Shown here one piece after another: positions 21,736 through 32,373 of a DNA stretch of 64,000 bases. The notes under the pieces are model-generated. The model ran no database searches. It saw only the letters and a list, made by a program, of their open reading frames with translations, and was not told where the DNA came from. The stretch is from Pyricularia pennisetigena. Taxonomy: Eukaryota; Ascomycota; Sordariomycetes; Magnaporthales; Pyriculariaceae. The DNA lies in contig NW_021940924.1 of the NCBI RefSeq assembly GCF_004337985.1, positions 558,001-622,000 of the forward strand, given 5' to 3'. The stretch's first letter is position 1, and each line of letters opens with the position of its first letter. Both the position numbers and the translations under genes were made by a program.

Positions 21736-23731
21736 CAACAAAAATGTTATTTGTATTATATAAACTTGGTGACTATAGTAGTATACCCTGTATCTCAACA
21801 TGAGGTCGACGATTCCGAGGAAAACGGGCATATATGTACCTTGCATGGGTTGCAAACGTTCGTAAACCGCCGCCTCGTGCTTAAAGTTTTTGATAAATGC
21901 CTCAACCGTGCCTTTGCTGATAAAAGTGTAACCGAACTTAAACGGGTTTGTTTTAAACAATACGCCGCGTAAACCTCCCTGCCCTAACGGCGTGATCCCG
22001 TCGTTTAAAAACCGTTTCAACTGCTCGAAAATACATCGAGGAATTTAGCGTGATTTATTGGATGGCGGATATAGCTGCCGATCGGGCCACGATCGTGGTC
22101 TTATGACGAGTTAGGTTTCCTGTTATGTAGTGCCATGTTAGGGCATCTTGCGTCGAGAAATCCGCCTTTGAAGAGACCCAACAGGCACTTTTGGGTAGGG
22201 CTTGTCTTGCTTTTTGCTTCCTCCTCCACCCCCACCTCCGCCCCCGCCCCGCGGCCGTCGGGCTAGAATCCACTCAATACGTCGAATTCCCTGATCTCCC
22301 CGACCTTGGCGTATTGGCCGTTCAGCTGAACTCGGCGTCTCTGGAAAATCCCGGGCTGATTTGTCGTATGATAATTCTCCTGGCTCTCTATATTCAGCTT
22401 CCTTATTGGGTTCATCTCCCACAAGCCGACGTCTTTTTTTATGAAGATACGAAAATCAATTAACACCTTTGTACGTTGCGGGTTGGTAGCCGGGTAAGTT
22501 GCTTGGCGCGTGTCGGTCGTCCTCCGGAATCGATCCTAACGTCGTCTCGAAATCTTCCGCCCACGTTTTGAGTTTTTCAGTAGCCTGGTGGCGTTTGTCC
22601 TGTTAGCGCAATCGTAGTTCACCTGGCAAACCCAGCGCCATAAAATTCAAGGCCAAATATTGACCGACTGCTGTGCACAAATAAAAATAACTCGGATGGG
22701 CTAACATTTCAGCATCGGGCTTTGCAAGGTGATAAAAAGCGTTTCAGGCTCGGACCAGTAGATTTTGAGAAACATAATCGCCTCACCCGCCGTTAAAAAA
22801 CCATATTCAAGTCCCCATTCAATTATGTAGTGGTACGTTTGCGTAATGGCGGCTGCAGTCAGCCTCTCGGCGTGATACTGGAAACGTGCGTCTGAGTCCA
22901 TCGACGTCGGGATGGTCTTCCGGTTGACCACTTCCTTGTATATATTCATCGGACGTAGAACAAGACGGAGGGGCGGCGCGGTTAGCTTGTGGGGCGGTCT
23001 GTACTAGGAGATGTAGATCATTGTGCGTCTTTCCGAGCCCGCGTTGTCGGATCGGTAGACGCAGATCTGATCGGGTTGTAGCCGGTTGAGATCGAGTCTG
23101 TGGTTCGGAGTAGCCGGTGGTGTCGACGGGGTATCGCGGTAGACGACTTCCTCTGCAAGATCGCTGATGGCATATGGATTGTTCTCGAAGATTATTCCGT
23201 TTCCCAGCTCGAACGCGCTTCTAACATTTTCCACCTGTTTGAGCTGGTCTATGATCGCCTTGACCGGATCTTCGACACTGTTGTGCAAGAATGACTGAAG
23301 CGTCTTCTCGCCTGATATGCTGCGCACTGAAATGCTTTTTCCTAACCAGAGAGGAAGGCTTGATTCTCGAAAACACGGTTGTCGGTGGGAACGCTGTCGT
23401 AGATTGTGCCGAACATTATTCTCTGGTGCTGAATAAAGTCTGGCCATGGTTGGATACGCGTGGGACACCATTTGTTTCGCGGGTTGGTGATGGGTCCCTT
23501 CGAGGTCAGTTTCCGGTTCCGTTCAATGTTGAAGTTGGAGAAAATCAAAGAATGGCAGGCAGCGATGTAATCGTCGAGTGTAGTAGGTTGGGTTTGTTGT
23601 TCCAACGCTTCCGCGCGTTCCTGTTCCTCCTGTCGTTCCTTCTCTGCTTCCTCTACGCGATGCTCTGCCTCTCGCAGCCGCCTTTGTAGCTCTTCTATAC
23701 TCGTTAGTTCATTCATGACGCATGGGGGCAT
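21736..23731 (-). pseudogene. Fused PD-(D/E)XK-type nuclease and kinase-like gene, multiply broken
   Basis: Read on the minus strand from ATG 23729-23731 the modules come in this order. First is a coiled coil (ELTSIEELQRRLREAEHRVE). Next is a conserved nuclease-side block (TTLDDYIAACHSLIFSNF, NPRNKWCPTRIQPWPDF, SVEDPVKAIIDQL, GNGIIFENNPYAISDLAEEV, DQICVYRSD, MIYIS then TAG then YRPPHKLT). Then MNIYKEVVNRKTIPTS, TQTYHYIIEWGLEYGFL, a Gly-rich linker (ILARRPRG followed by a Gly run), and a kinase-like start (GGLRGVLFKTNPFKFGYTF, TVEAFIKNFKHEAAVYERL). I recognise this as a dispersed fungal family combining a restriction-nuclease-like and a kinase-like domain, comparable to Crinkler-type REase-kinase proteins. 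At least three frame changes and TAG 23004-23006 break it, and the kinase part ends early at 21733-21735. It is clearly non-functional. Confidence 0.75.
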
Positions 23732-23756
23732 AGGTTGTGGTGCAACTATGATTCGG

Positions 23757-23780
23757 ACGTTCGTGTCGTGACACGAACGT
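23757..23780. promoter_or_regulatory. Short inverted repeat 26 bp upstream of the nuclease-kinase pseudogene
   Basis: Arms ACGTTCGTGTC and GACACGAACGT are perfect 11-mers separated by GT. It lies just 5' of the ATG at 23731 on the minus strand, so it could be a promoter operator or a chance palindrome; no binding factor can be named. Confidence 0.3.
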
Positions 23781-24837
23781 TTGTGATTGAGGCCTGATCG
23801 GAGTGTTGTATTTCGTACGCACGTTGCGAGGGGTAACCTGTCTGAAACGCTCAAACTAACCAATCGTTTGATGCACGGACCTACGCGCTCGGCGTAAAGG
23901 CCCCGCCAACATGTGTTGCAAATTTGTAAAACTTGTCTCTCCTGCAGCGCAGTCTACAAGCGAGGTTGCTTCACCAATCTCAATCAGGGTTTTCGAGGCG
24001 ACAGTTCCTGCTCATCAGCACACTTCCTTCGAGCAAGGAGAATTCAGACAATCATCTTTCATTGAATTTACTGATGGGCGTCGGTATGGCTCAATAGCCC
24101 CAGCTATATTCATAGATCAACACGCTATTGCTTTTGATCCAAACAGCCTATTTTTAGGTCACAACAGCAACGCAACAGCAACGTAATAATATCCTCCGCA
24201 TGCATGCACATCTTGTTAATATAAGCGTATATCGACTACGGTAAAATCCAAGACAAGCCTGGCAACCACAGCCTGCAGTGCAATATTTGATTGATTACTG
24301 TTTCGCGGTTTCGTAGTCGGCGGGGTATGAACCCGGCTCACCTTGTGGACCCCTGGCATTGAGGGGCTCGCTGGGACGGCATCGTTGGCTTCTTCTTCAC
24401 CGTCCATGGTCAAAGTTCTCAAACGATGGTATGACGTGAACCCAGAGCGACTTCTCAACATCGCAAAAAAGGTAGGAACACATGGCCAACTAGGCTCGTT
24501 CCTGCTGGCATCCAAACTAAATCAAATAACGCAGCAGCAGATAAATGTGCATGGTATAACCTCCATGTCTCCACCCCCGATCCTTTTCGTAAGTAGATGG
24601 ATGACAAGCCCCGCTACCCCGCCCCCGAAACCGATGGTGACCCATCGCTAAATCGGTGCGCCAAAAGTACGTTCTGGTCCCACAGCCTATCCCACTGTTC
24701 TGCTGCCCAAAGGCCCTCTAGTTAAAACCGGCTTCCCATCCCCTACGTTCCGTCCCCGAAGTTAGTCTGCCCTTGTCTCGTAGTTTCTTCAAAAGTTTTC
24801 GGCCTAACATCTCTCCACAGTGAAACCATTTATTCCA
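23781..24837. other. Intergenic stretch, promoter side of the 24838 gene
   Basis: No frame with a recognisable domain. The last 100 bases contain pyrimidine-rich tracts and CTAACATCTCTCCACAG immediately upstream of the next gene, which could be a leader intron acceptor. Confidence 0.35.
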
Positions 24838-26165
24838 ATGGCTGAATTAGGAGTAGCTACCGGAATTTTGACCCTGGCTACATTTGCCTTTAATTCTGGT
24901 GGCAAACTTTACAAGACGATTCAAGAGTTCAGATCCTACCTCCCGCAAGTCGATCAACTCCTTGCAGAGCTTTCAGGTCTAAATTCAGTTTTAAAGGACC
25001 TCTCAGAAACAAGCGATCTTCATCTTGAAGTGGACCTCACTGCTCTCGAACTCACACTCAATCAGTGCAAACAATCATGTGAGGCTGCGGAAGTTGAACT
25101 CCGCACATTCTGCTCACGGTCTAGCGCCAGCCGGACAAGCCTCCGCGACTGGACCAGGCTCAAATTTAGTGGCGATGGGATCGAAGGCTTTCGTCAGCAG
25201 TTACTTCGATACACCTCTACCGTCAGCGTCGCACTAAGCTTCGCCAATCTGTCAGTATTCCGTCACCCTTCCGCTAACCTGGCTAACAAGAGTGCATCCA
25301 CAGCCGCGCATCTGTCAATAGCACTCAAGCCATTCATGCCTGTCGAGACTTAATTGCGACTACAACCGTCAATCTAGAGGCTCATCTCGATCAAATCCAG
25401 CAGAAGCTCAAGGATTTGGCTGAACGCAACACCACTGGTCTGACTTCTCACGCGGCCATCCGTCAACGAATGGAACAAGAGCAAAGTAGCACGGAGAAGG
25501 GTATCGCATTTTGCGCGTCGCTTTCCCAGGAAATCGAAAAGATTCAGCTCGATTTCTTCAGGGGCCGCAGAAGTTCCCCAAACATCCAAGGCAGTGGCTC
25601 AACCTCAGAAATGCTCGTCAGCGAAGGACTTGATGGCTGTATGAATCATATGCGTGTCACGCTCGAACAGCTTGAAAAGCATAGAAAGGGGATTATTGAC
25701 GGTATGGGCACCGATTCAACAACGGCAACATCAGATCAGGAGACCTCACTCGACAACCTCCAAACCCAAGCTCGTACTCTGAAGCAATGCCTAAACTTTT
25801 GCTCTAATGTTGACGCGGCTTTAGAGTTACGAGTAAGCAACATTGAAAATGTGGCGAAAGGCGACGACACAATCCAGTTCATGGTCTCTACAGATGGTAA
25901 ACCGATAAACGGGAAGAACCAAGGCGATGGGATGAGGCTGAAGCAAGCTGGTGGTCATTTTAGCGAAAAATCCTTACAGCAGCTGTCTGGAGACTTCAAA
26001 GCTATCAGCCTTCACCAAACTGGCCTCCAGAACATAGCGTCTCTCCATGAAAATAGGGTTGCTACAGCTGCGCAAAAGTCTTCGTTCGACAATCGCCATG
26101 GGCCTGGCTTTAAGCTCGCCAAACAGCCCGTCCCGGCTGCTACGGCTGGCCAGGTTGACGTTTGA
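24838..26165 (+). CDS. Fungal N-terminal domain protein of the STAND/azaphilone-cluster type, two exons
   Basis: ATG 24838 gives MAELGVATGILTLATFAF, the hallmark start of fungal N-terminal domains found at the front of STAND/NLR-like proteins and in stand-alone form. Exon 1 is 24838-25250. A 53-nt intron, 25251-25303 (GTCAGT donor, GCTAAC branch, CCACAG acceptor), restores the family block FANLRASVNSTQAIHACRDL. Exon 2 runs to TGA 26163-26165, giving about 424 residues. The C-terminal part keeps GDDTIQFMVSTDGKPINGKN and HFSEKSLQQLSGDF, blocks I associate with stand-alone members of this family. No NACHT or NB-ARC motif follows, so a helical signalling or adaptor protein without the ATPase is expected. 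The gene appears intact; exact function is unknown. Confidence 0.75.
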
Positions 26166-28714
26166 GGAGCGCCAAAAATACCGGAACTGCCTCGATCAGG
26201 TCGATGCTTTGGCTGCATCCTTGATGGGAAGAAACAGAATCGGTCCATCTTTGGATTCGATGGAACCTTGCCGCATTCCACAACGCGAGCTGCTGCAAAC
26301 CGTCGGAACCAGGCCGTATATTTATGGTTAGTATTAATACCTGCATGACGGAACACCAGCCGGTCGCATAGGGAGTGATTCACAGAAAGATCCTTAGGAT
26401 CGTCCATTTAGCTGATCAGTTCAGTGATTTTAGTTAGCAGAGGCATCAATCTATATGCATCACAATCGCTAAATCCACCATTTTGCCTACAGTTGTGAAT
26501 CGCAATGCTGCAATCTACCCACCACAAACACCACTACCCTATGAAGACGCGCTTGAAGCAAATTCGTAAATTTCGCTTGATGCAGTCGAAGGTTCAGAAG
26601 GGGCCCATATTCAATTGCGGGTAGATGGAAGCTAGATTTTGGTCATGGCAGCCGTTGCAACCACAGCTTTGCAACATTATGCCGCCCCCTGGGTTGCAGG
26701 TTTGAGCAACGGCCCGTACATTTTCATACCCATGCTGCCTCCGATGCCTCTTCACTTGAAGATAAATCCACACTGTCGAAGATCTCGAGAATCCCCTTAA
26801 GCTCAAGCAGGGCATCTGCAATCTGTGGCCCTTCTTCTTGAGTGCATCCCGCGCCCCAACGGGCACAATTACATGGTGATACTGGCTCACGTTGATGGTG
26901 CGAACGTGCAATTATTGTCCGCTGGGCGGAATTTCCTTCTTTCTGATACAAATGCACAGCCTTTCCCAGAAACAACACATCAACGGGCCTCTCGGCAGGA
27001 CTTGCAGCCTTTCTGGTCGGACTTGGAGTAGATAGCGTCCTCTTATCGACAGCGTCGCTTTACCGCTTGTTCTGGACGGCGAAACTGGCGGTGTGGTAAG
27101 TTCTTGAAGCGGGATAGAGGCATGATCGGGAGGTCGAGCTGGACAGCGCATTTGGTACAGAGTTTGCGGTCCGATTCGAGCCATGCTATGATCTTACAAA
27201 CATGGTTGTGACAGCTGATGAAATTTGGCATAACGAGATTAGAGCGTAGTAGATGAGGTGCCTTCAACCACGTGGCTTTGACCAACAAAATCCCCTGTTA
27301 CAATTATGCTGTAATGCTGCAGCCGGTAAAGTTGAAAACGTAAACCCCATCCTTACGTACAAAAGTTCGGTAAAATTGGTCATGCACGATGATTTACCAC
27401 TAGATAAATTGAAGACAATGGTCTAGGAGATATTTTCATTGCAGTCCGTCTTGAGTCGTAATGGATTTGTTGGCTTCTGATTTCCGTTAGTTGTGCTTTC
27501 CCCAAATTGAAGCTAGTCCAACCTAGTTTGTTGAGTAGTTCCAATAAAGGTTAACCGCTGGTGGACACACTCGAAGCATATCTTATCCATGTCGCGCCCC
27601 CTCATTTCACCAAGTTGCCCGCAGCGCCGCAAGTGGAGCAGTAAACTGTTACCTTGCGTCGGCCTGTGATTCGATCAGGAGATGCTTTACCCCGCTTGCC
27701 ATTTTGTTTTTCCCTCAAGATGCCAATCAAGCCACTTGGTGACATTTTCACGCACGTTATTCGTTGGTTGGGATACCCGAATGATGGTTTTGGTTGCAAT
27801 GGTCATTATGTTCCAGGAGTTATATTTTAGGATTGGATTTCCCAGGTTTTATCCTTGGAAACCTCAAATGCCATAGATTTGCATTTAGCCTTTCAGAAAG
27901 GTCATTTAGAGGTAGCCAGCTTGCTTACGGCAAACGGGTGCAGGCGAAGGTTGCGTCCGTTGCTGTTGGTGACGGCGGGTCGCTTGGGCGCCTGCATTTG
28001 CGACCGAAGGGCAGAGAATTGAGCCCATGAATCAATGGCGAATAGCAGCTGTCGCCAGAATTCATAGTGCAAGGCGGACGATATTTTCTGGCCAGCGGCA
28101 ACAAAAGCCGCTAAAACCAGGACAGAAATCCCAGTCTTTGATGGACTGCTCCTGCGGGCATTTCTCCCACTTGATTCCGAGTTGGGTTTAGCGGTTTAGG
28201 CAAAAGAATGGAGCATGCTGTTACCCGCCTTTTGTCTTGCATTAGCTTCTCCCAAGCTGTGCACTTTATCGTTATCTAGAACCGACTTCTCCGCATCATC
28301 TGCAGCATTTCTCATTGGAAGTTTCCTGCAATGCGGGCTTCACCAGCCATGGTATCACGGCTGGATACCCAATCATTCCCTTTGCGGCAACACGCAGTGA
28401 GGCCTTGATTTCCCACGTTCCTACCATACCTCGTTATCGATGGCGTATTGAATGGGCAACGTTTTAAAGAAATGGTCGTGATTTGGCCTGTTGGCGGTCA
28501 ATTTAACTTTGTCCCCCACTTGAGTACATTGTAATGAGTGGCTGTGGCCGAATCGCCTTGATTTGGCAGAAATGATATGATTTGTTCACTTGGACCCACT
28601 AACTGGTTGCTGCAACAACCCGAACCACTCATAACAAACCATCATCGGTTCTGTCGTTCCACCGCATCCAAACATTCCGACGCATCAATCGCCACATTCT
28701 CAACTTGTGCAACG
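26166..28714. other. Long intergenic stretch with a weak Cys-rich remnant
   Basis: About 2.5 kb without a supported gene. On the minus strand near 26910-27030 one frame reads GCKSCREAR, a TGA, then CVVSGKGCAF and, 15 residues later, CTFAP. That spacing resembles degraded fungal Cys-rich proteins but is too broken to name. The last kilobase before 28715 is probably promoter. Confidence 0.35.
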
Positions 28715-30160
28715 ATGTCGTTTGTAACCGAACCGTCTCAAATTTGCTTGTGGTGTCGCGTGAGTTCATGGATCGACGCTACCGCACCTCAAGAATCGAA
28801 GGAGCAATTTAGGCACGACGAACTCAACAAATACAATGACCACAAAATCACTATGCCTTTAACACCGCCCTCCACATCTCCATCGAAACGAAGGCGTCTC
28901 ATGCCTTCCGAGGATTCTGAATCAATCACTCTTCGCACTGCCAACTCAATCGACAGCGACATCACAAACGAAGCGATTGACGACCCGACACCACGAGCAC
29001 AGAGAGGTGGCATCCCGCCATGCCATACCTTGCCTTCGTCGCTTGCCTTTCGCCCAAGTGCAAGTCAGTCCCAAGGCTCGGGGTCGATAGTCTCCGGTTC
29101 CAGTCAATCTGGTTCCGGTCTGACCCCGAGGCGACGCTCTGTGAGCCCGGTCAAGAAGACGAACGACCTACGGAAGTTAGCCATACCCACAACACTCACT
29201 CCGCTTACAGCACCAAAAAAACAACTTCCCCCTAGTATGCTCACTATCTATAAGCGTATCGAGGACATTATGCATTATGGAGACCCATTTGCGCCGGCGG
29301 AGGTTCAATCAGCCATCAACGATATCATGCAAGCTGCCGGAGAAAGAGAATGGCCCGCTGGCTGGTTTGAACAGCAAGCCGATACTGGTGGCGCGGTTGC
29401 GGAGCGGGAGCTGGAGAGAATTCTTGAAATCCAAACCCTAGCAGCAGAGTGCTCGAGCGAGAAGGTATCTGAAGCTACATGGAACCTGGAGGTTCACGGT
29501 CCGTTGCTCAAACTGGCAATGACCGCAATCCGTGGTGTTTCTCGCCACTTGATCACAACAGCAAGAATTGAGTCCAAATGGCTTCCAATCACCCGCATCT
29601 CGCCAGGGCCCTTAATTTCAGCGTCAGAATCCGGGTCGATCAGGTGCTCTGGCAATACTGTCGGGGGAAAGATGGTAGATTTTGCCCTGACTTTGGATAC
29701 TGCTTCGACTCTACTGGCAGTAATCAAAGAGCATATTTATGCCAGCGACCTTTCAGCAGATTTATCTGTCAACCAGACCACATACAACCCGCTGACTCTG
29801 CGGCCGATTGGTGTAAGCGTTGAGACCAAGGCTTCTGCTGCGGGAGCCGAACAAGGCCGCATTCAACTTGCTTTATGGACAATCGCATGGTACAAGAGAG
29901 TCCAGGCCTGGGTGGATAGCTGCGCCGATGATATCCGTCTTCCTGATGCCATGCCAGTTATCTTGGTTACGGAGCATGCATGGAATTTGGCGTTCGTCTG
30001 CAATAGGGGTGGCGAGGCATTTGAGCTGGTATATGAAATCTCGATTGGGAGCACTTCGAATCTGCGTGATTTATACAAACTTCTGGCTGTATTGCGCATT
30101 TTGGGTCACTGGATAGATACTGATCTCAGACAATGGTTCGAGCGGTTGTTCCGAGTATGA
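28715..30160 (+). CDS. PD-(D/E)XK nuclease-like domain protein
   Basis: The start is taken at ATG 28715 (MSFVTEPSQICLWC) because family members begin with a similar short block before a Ser/Pro-rich, basic linker (SKRRRLMPSED, GLTPRRRSVSPVKK). The product is 481 residues. The C-terminal half matches the fungal PD-(D/E)XK nuclease-like family: SEATWNLEVHGPLLKLA, then GGKMVDFALTLD with the candidate metal-binding Asp at residue 322, then SVETKA with Glu 370 and Lys 372 as the E-x-K pair, then QLALWTIAWYKRVQAWV and ILGHWIDTDLRQWFERLF. All expected active-site residues are present. The basic linker may be a nuclear signal. A kinase-like gene starts 302 bp downstream on the same strand. Substrate and biological role are unknown; such genes are expanded in fungal genomes. 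Confidence 0.82.
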   Translation: MSFVTEPSQICLWCRVSSWIDATAPQESKEQFRHDELNKYNDHKITMPLTPPSTSPSKRRRLMPSEDSESITLRTANSIDSDITNEAIDDPTPRAQRGGIPPCHTLPSSLAFRPSASQSQGSGSIVSGSSQSGSGLTPRRRSVSPVKKTNDLRKLAIPTTLTPLTAPKKQLPPSMLTIYKRIEDIMHYGDPFAPAEVQSAINDIMQAAGEREWPAGWFEQQADTGGAVAERELERILEIQTLAAECSSEKVSEATWNLEVHGPLLKLAMTAIRGVSRHLITTARIESKWLPITRISPGPLISASESGSIRCSGNTVGGKMVDFALTLDTASTLLAVIKEHIYASDLSADLSVNQTTYNPLTLRPIGVSVETKASAAGAEQGRIQLALWTIAWYKRVQAWVDSCADDIRLPDAMPVILVTEHAWNLAFVCNRGGEAFELVYEISIGSTSNLRDLYKLLAVLRILGHWIDTDLRQWFERLFRV

Positions 30161-30462
30161 AGATAGGCGCGCAGGTCTGTCCAGACAGTGGCTCCGAGAA
30201 GTTTAACTTTGCAGCCGCAGCCAACCCCAAACTCGTTCCTCGATCGATCTGTTATATATTTTAATAACTTTGGAACAAGAAAAACTTCTGTAAAAGGAAA
30301 CGCGGACGCCCACGAGGCAGAAACCTGCCTCACCCACCACTTTTTCTGCCGATGGATTCAGGTTGCATGGGCCTCCTTGCCTGTCCGGATTTGTTTCTGC
30401 CTGGCTTGTGAACGTAGTTTTTCCTGCGCACCAAGCCTTTAGAACTTTCATGTTAAATTTGA
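30161..30462. other. Intergenic gap between nuclease-like and kinase-like genes
   Basis: A 302-bp gap with a TATA-like TTATATATTTTAA near 30250, which suggests the kinase-like gene has its own promoter. No coding motif. Confidence 0.4.
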
Positions 30463-32274
30463 ATGGATCGACAACAGCAGCAACAGGTGACCGGCTTGGA
30501 ATACGCTACACAGTCAACAAACCCCTTTTCAACCGACAAATCTTCGTATCAGGAGCATCTAAGGGCGGTGCTCGATATCAAAGCTCCTCAAATCCCCGCC
30601 CAGGTTTCTACCAACAAACCTGAAGTCGTGACTTCGTGCCATACCCGTGCTGAACAACAACAGCAACAGGACCAGCAGACTCAACAGCACACTGACCCGC
30701 TGTCCAATCTTCGGCTCCCTGACTGCTTTTCGGAGCTGCAGCTAGACAAAAACGACAAGATTACTCGCTTACTCCTTTTGCCGTCGGACCCAGATGCGTT
30801 GGAGCTGGAGCCAATTGGTCTATCGGGAGGCGGCCAACGTGAGAGCGCCTTGTGTGGTGAATGGATGCAGTTTGCGTTTGGAGGTGACAGTCAGGGGGGG
30901 AGCATCGAGATGGCCAGGGTCCTGGCAGTCGCACAATCGATACACGACATTGCATGCAAAATATCAATAAGTATCGGGGGCTCTGCCCGGATTGTGTTCG
31001 ACATCTTCTTTGACCCGTCAACCGACGAGGTAACACTAAGCAATAACCCAGGTTCAACTACCATTGAAGCCATCAAGAACAACGGTAAGCAAAAGATCAT
31101 TGTATACCCCGCGGTAACAGCGGAACTGGACCCCGGGGTATGGGATCTAGTTGCACCAGCCGTCAGTTGCTCGAACAAGCTCTTCATCCTCCCGCGTCGT
31201 GTCCTCCCCGAAGAGGCTAGCATCTGTGAGTTTTCAAAAGGGAAACGAGCTTCACCGTCCTCAACCGTCGGCCATGCATCAAAACGAGTGAGAGATGCCG
31301 GCGGCGAGATTCACAACCTTCGCGTGGAAGGGATTCCTCATATGCGCCAATCGCCCCATCCTCTCATGAGCCTCGTACCCAGCCAAACCATCAAAGTAAT
31401 CGGGGGAAACGTCCATGAGGAGTATTCAATCGCACGAGTACAAAAGTTGTCTGAAAACCGTGCTTCGTCCGTCTGGAGGGCATTGGTGTCCATTTTCAGG
31501 TCCGAAAAAACCCAAGTGGTTGCAAAAACCCTGCTCAAAGGGCGCCACAGCACACTGGGCGTAGCCGAAATGTGGCTGCGCGAAGCCAAAATCCACTCCA
31601 AGCTAAACAGCCAGACTAGTGACCGCGCCGTTACCACAATCGTGCGACTGCTTGGGCTGGACGCCCGTCTGCATAGCCTGTACGTCGAGGATATCAATGC
31701 GCCTTCGTTGGCGCAGAGGGACTGGCGGCGAACCGACAATTACTTTTCCGGCTCGCTAGATGATACCAACCGCGTGCTCCGCGATATAAGCTCGGCTTTA
31801 GACCACGTTCACGGCAAAGGCGTGGTGCACAACGATATCAAACCAGGAAAAATCCTTTATAGCACCTCCCGCGGCGCTGTCCTCATCGACTTTGGTCTTA
31901 GCAGTGATGGCGAACAGGATTCCGCCAGGGTGAGTATGGCGGGCACGCCCTGGTATATCCCGCCAGAGTTTTCAACGGGAAGGCGCAGCCGCGGTTTCCC
32001 GGGCGATGTGTGGGCATTGGGCGTTGTAATGCTGTTCCTCTACCAGCTACTACCGCTCCCAGAGAGGACCACTGAATGGATGATTGCGGAAGTGGGCGGT
32101 CCGAACCACAAAGCCCTTGCTCGTATGCTGGAATGGATAGAAACTACGAAGCGTGCCAGGGCGAAGCTTGGCCATACTACGACGGATGAAATCATCCGCA
32201 AAATGACTGAGATCAACCCTGTTAGCCGTGTGAGGATCCGTGGGGTTGTGGAGGCTTTGGAATCTTGGAAATAG
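30463..32274 (+). CDS. Protein kinase-like gene with non-canonical catalytic loop
   Basis: The single-exon frame gives 603 residues. The first 130 are Gln-rich and low complexity (DRQQQQQ; EQQQQQDQQTQQ). Residues about 140-260 form an unrecognised beta-rich domain (SIGGSARIVFDIFFDP). The kinase fold occupies about 315-600. It lacks a Gly-rich loop (RVQKLSENRASSVWRAL) but keeps the VAIK-type Lys (VVAKTLL, residue 355), the catalytic-loop HNDIKP (His 456, Asp 458), DFG (IDFGLS, Asp 476), the PPE version of APE (Glu 502) and DVWALGVV. The residue equivalent to the Mg-binding Asn of HRDLKPEN is Lys (DIKPGK). Activity is therefore uncertain. The gene looks intact and follows the nuclease-like gene on the same strand. 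Confidence 0.8.
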   Translation: MDRQQQQQVTGLEYATQSTNPFSTDKSSYQEHLRAVLDIKAPQIPAQVSTNKPEVVTSCHTRAEQQQQQDQQTQQHTDPLSNLRLPDCFSELQLDKNDKITRLLLLPSDPDALELEPIGLSGGGQRESALCGEWMQFAFGGDSQGGSIEMARVLAVAQSIHDIACKISISIGGSARIVFDIFFDPSTDEVTLSNNPGSTTIEAIKNNGKQKIIVYPAVTAELDPGVWDLVAPAVSCSNKLFILPRRVLPEEASICEFSKGKRASPSSTVGHASKRVRDAGGEIHNLRVEGIPHMRQSPHPLMSLVPSQTIKVIGGNVHEEYSIARVQKLSENRASSVWRALVSIFRSEKTQVVAKTLLKGRHSTLGVAEMWLREAKIHSKLNSQTSDRAVTTIVRLLGLDARLHSLYVEDINAPSLAQRDWRRTDNYFSGSLDDTNRVLRDISSALDHVHGKGVVHNDIKPGKILYSTSRGAVLIDFGLSSDGEQDSARVSMAGTPWYIPPEFSTGRRSRGFPGDVWALGVVMLFLYQLLPLPERTTEWMIAEVGGPNHKALARMLEWIETTKRARAKLGHTTTDEIIRKMTEINPVSRVRIRGVVEALESWK

Positions 32275-32373
32275 TATAGAGTGGCCGGAAAGTGGGTACT
32301 GTACCATTCCTTATCTTTGATTTATCTTGTAGTCCATATTTAAACTTTTCACCCGAGAAGTCACTTGCTATGG

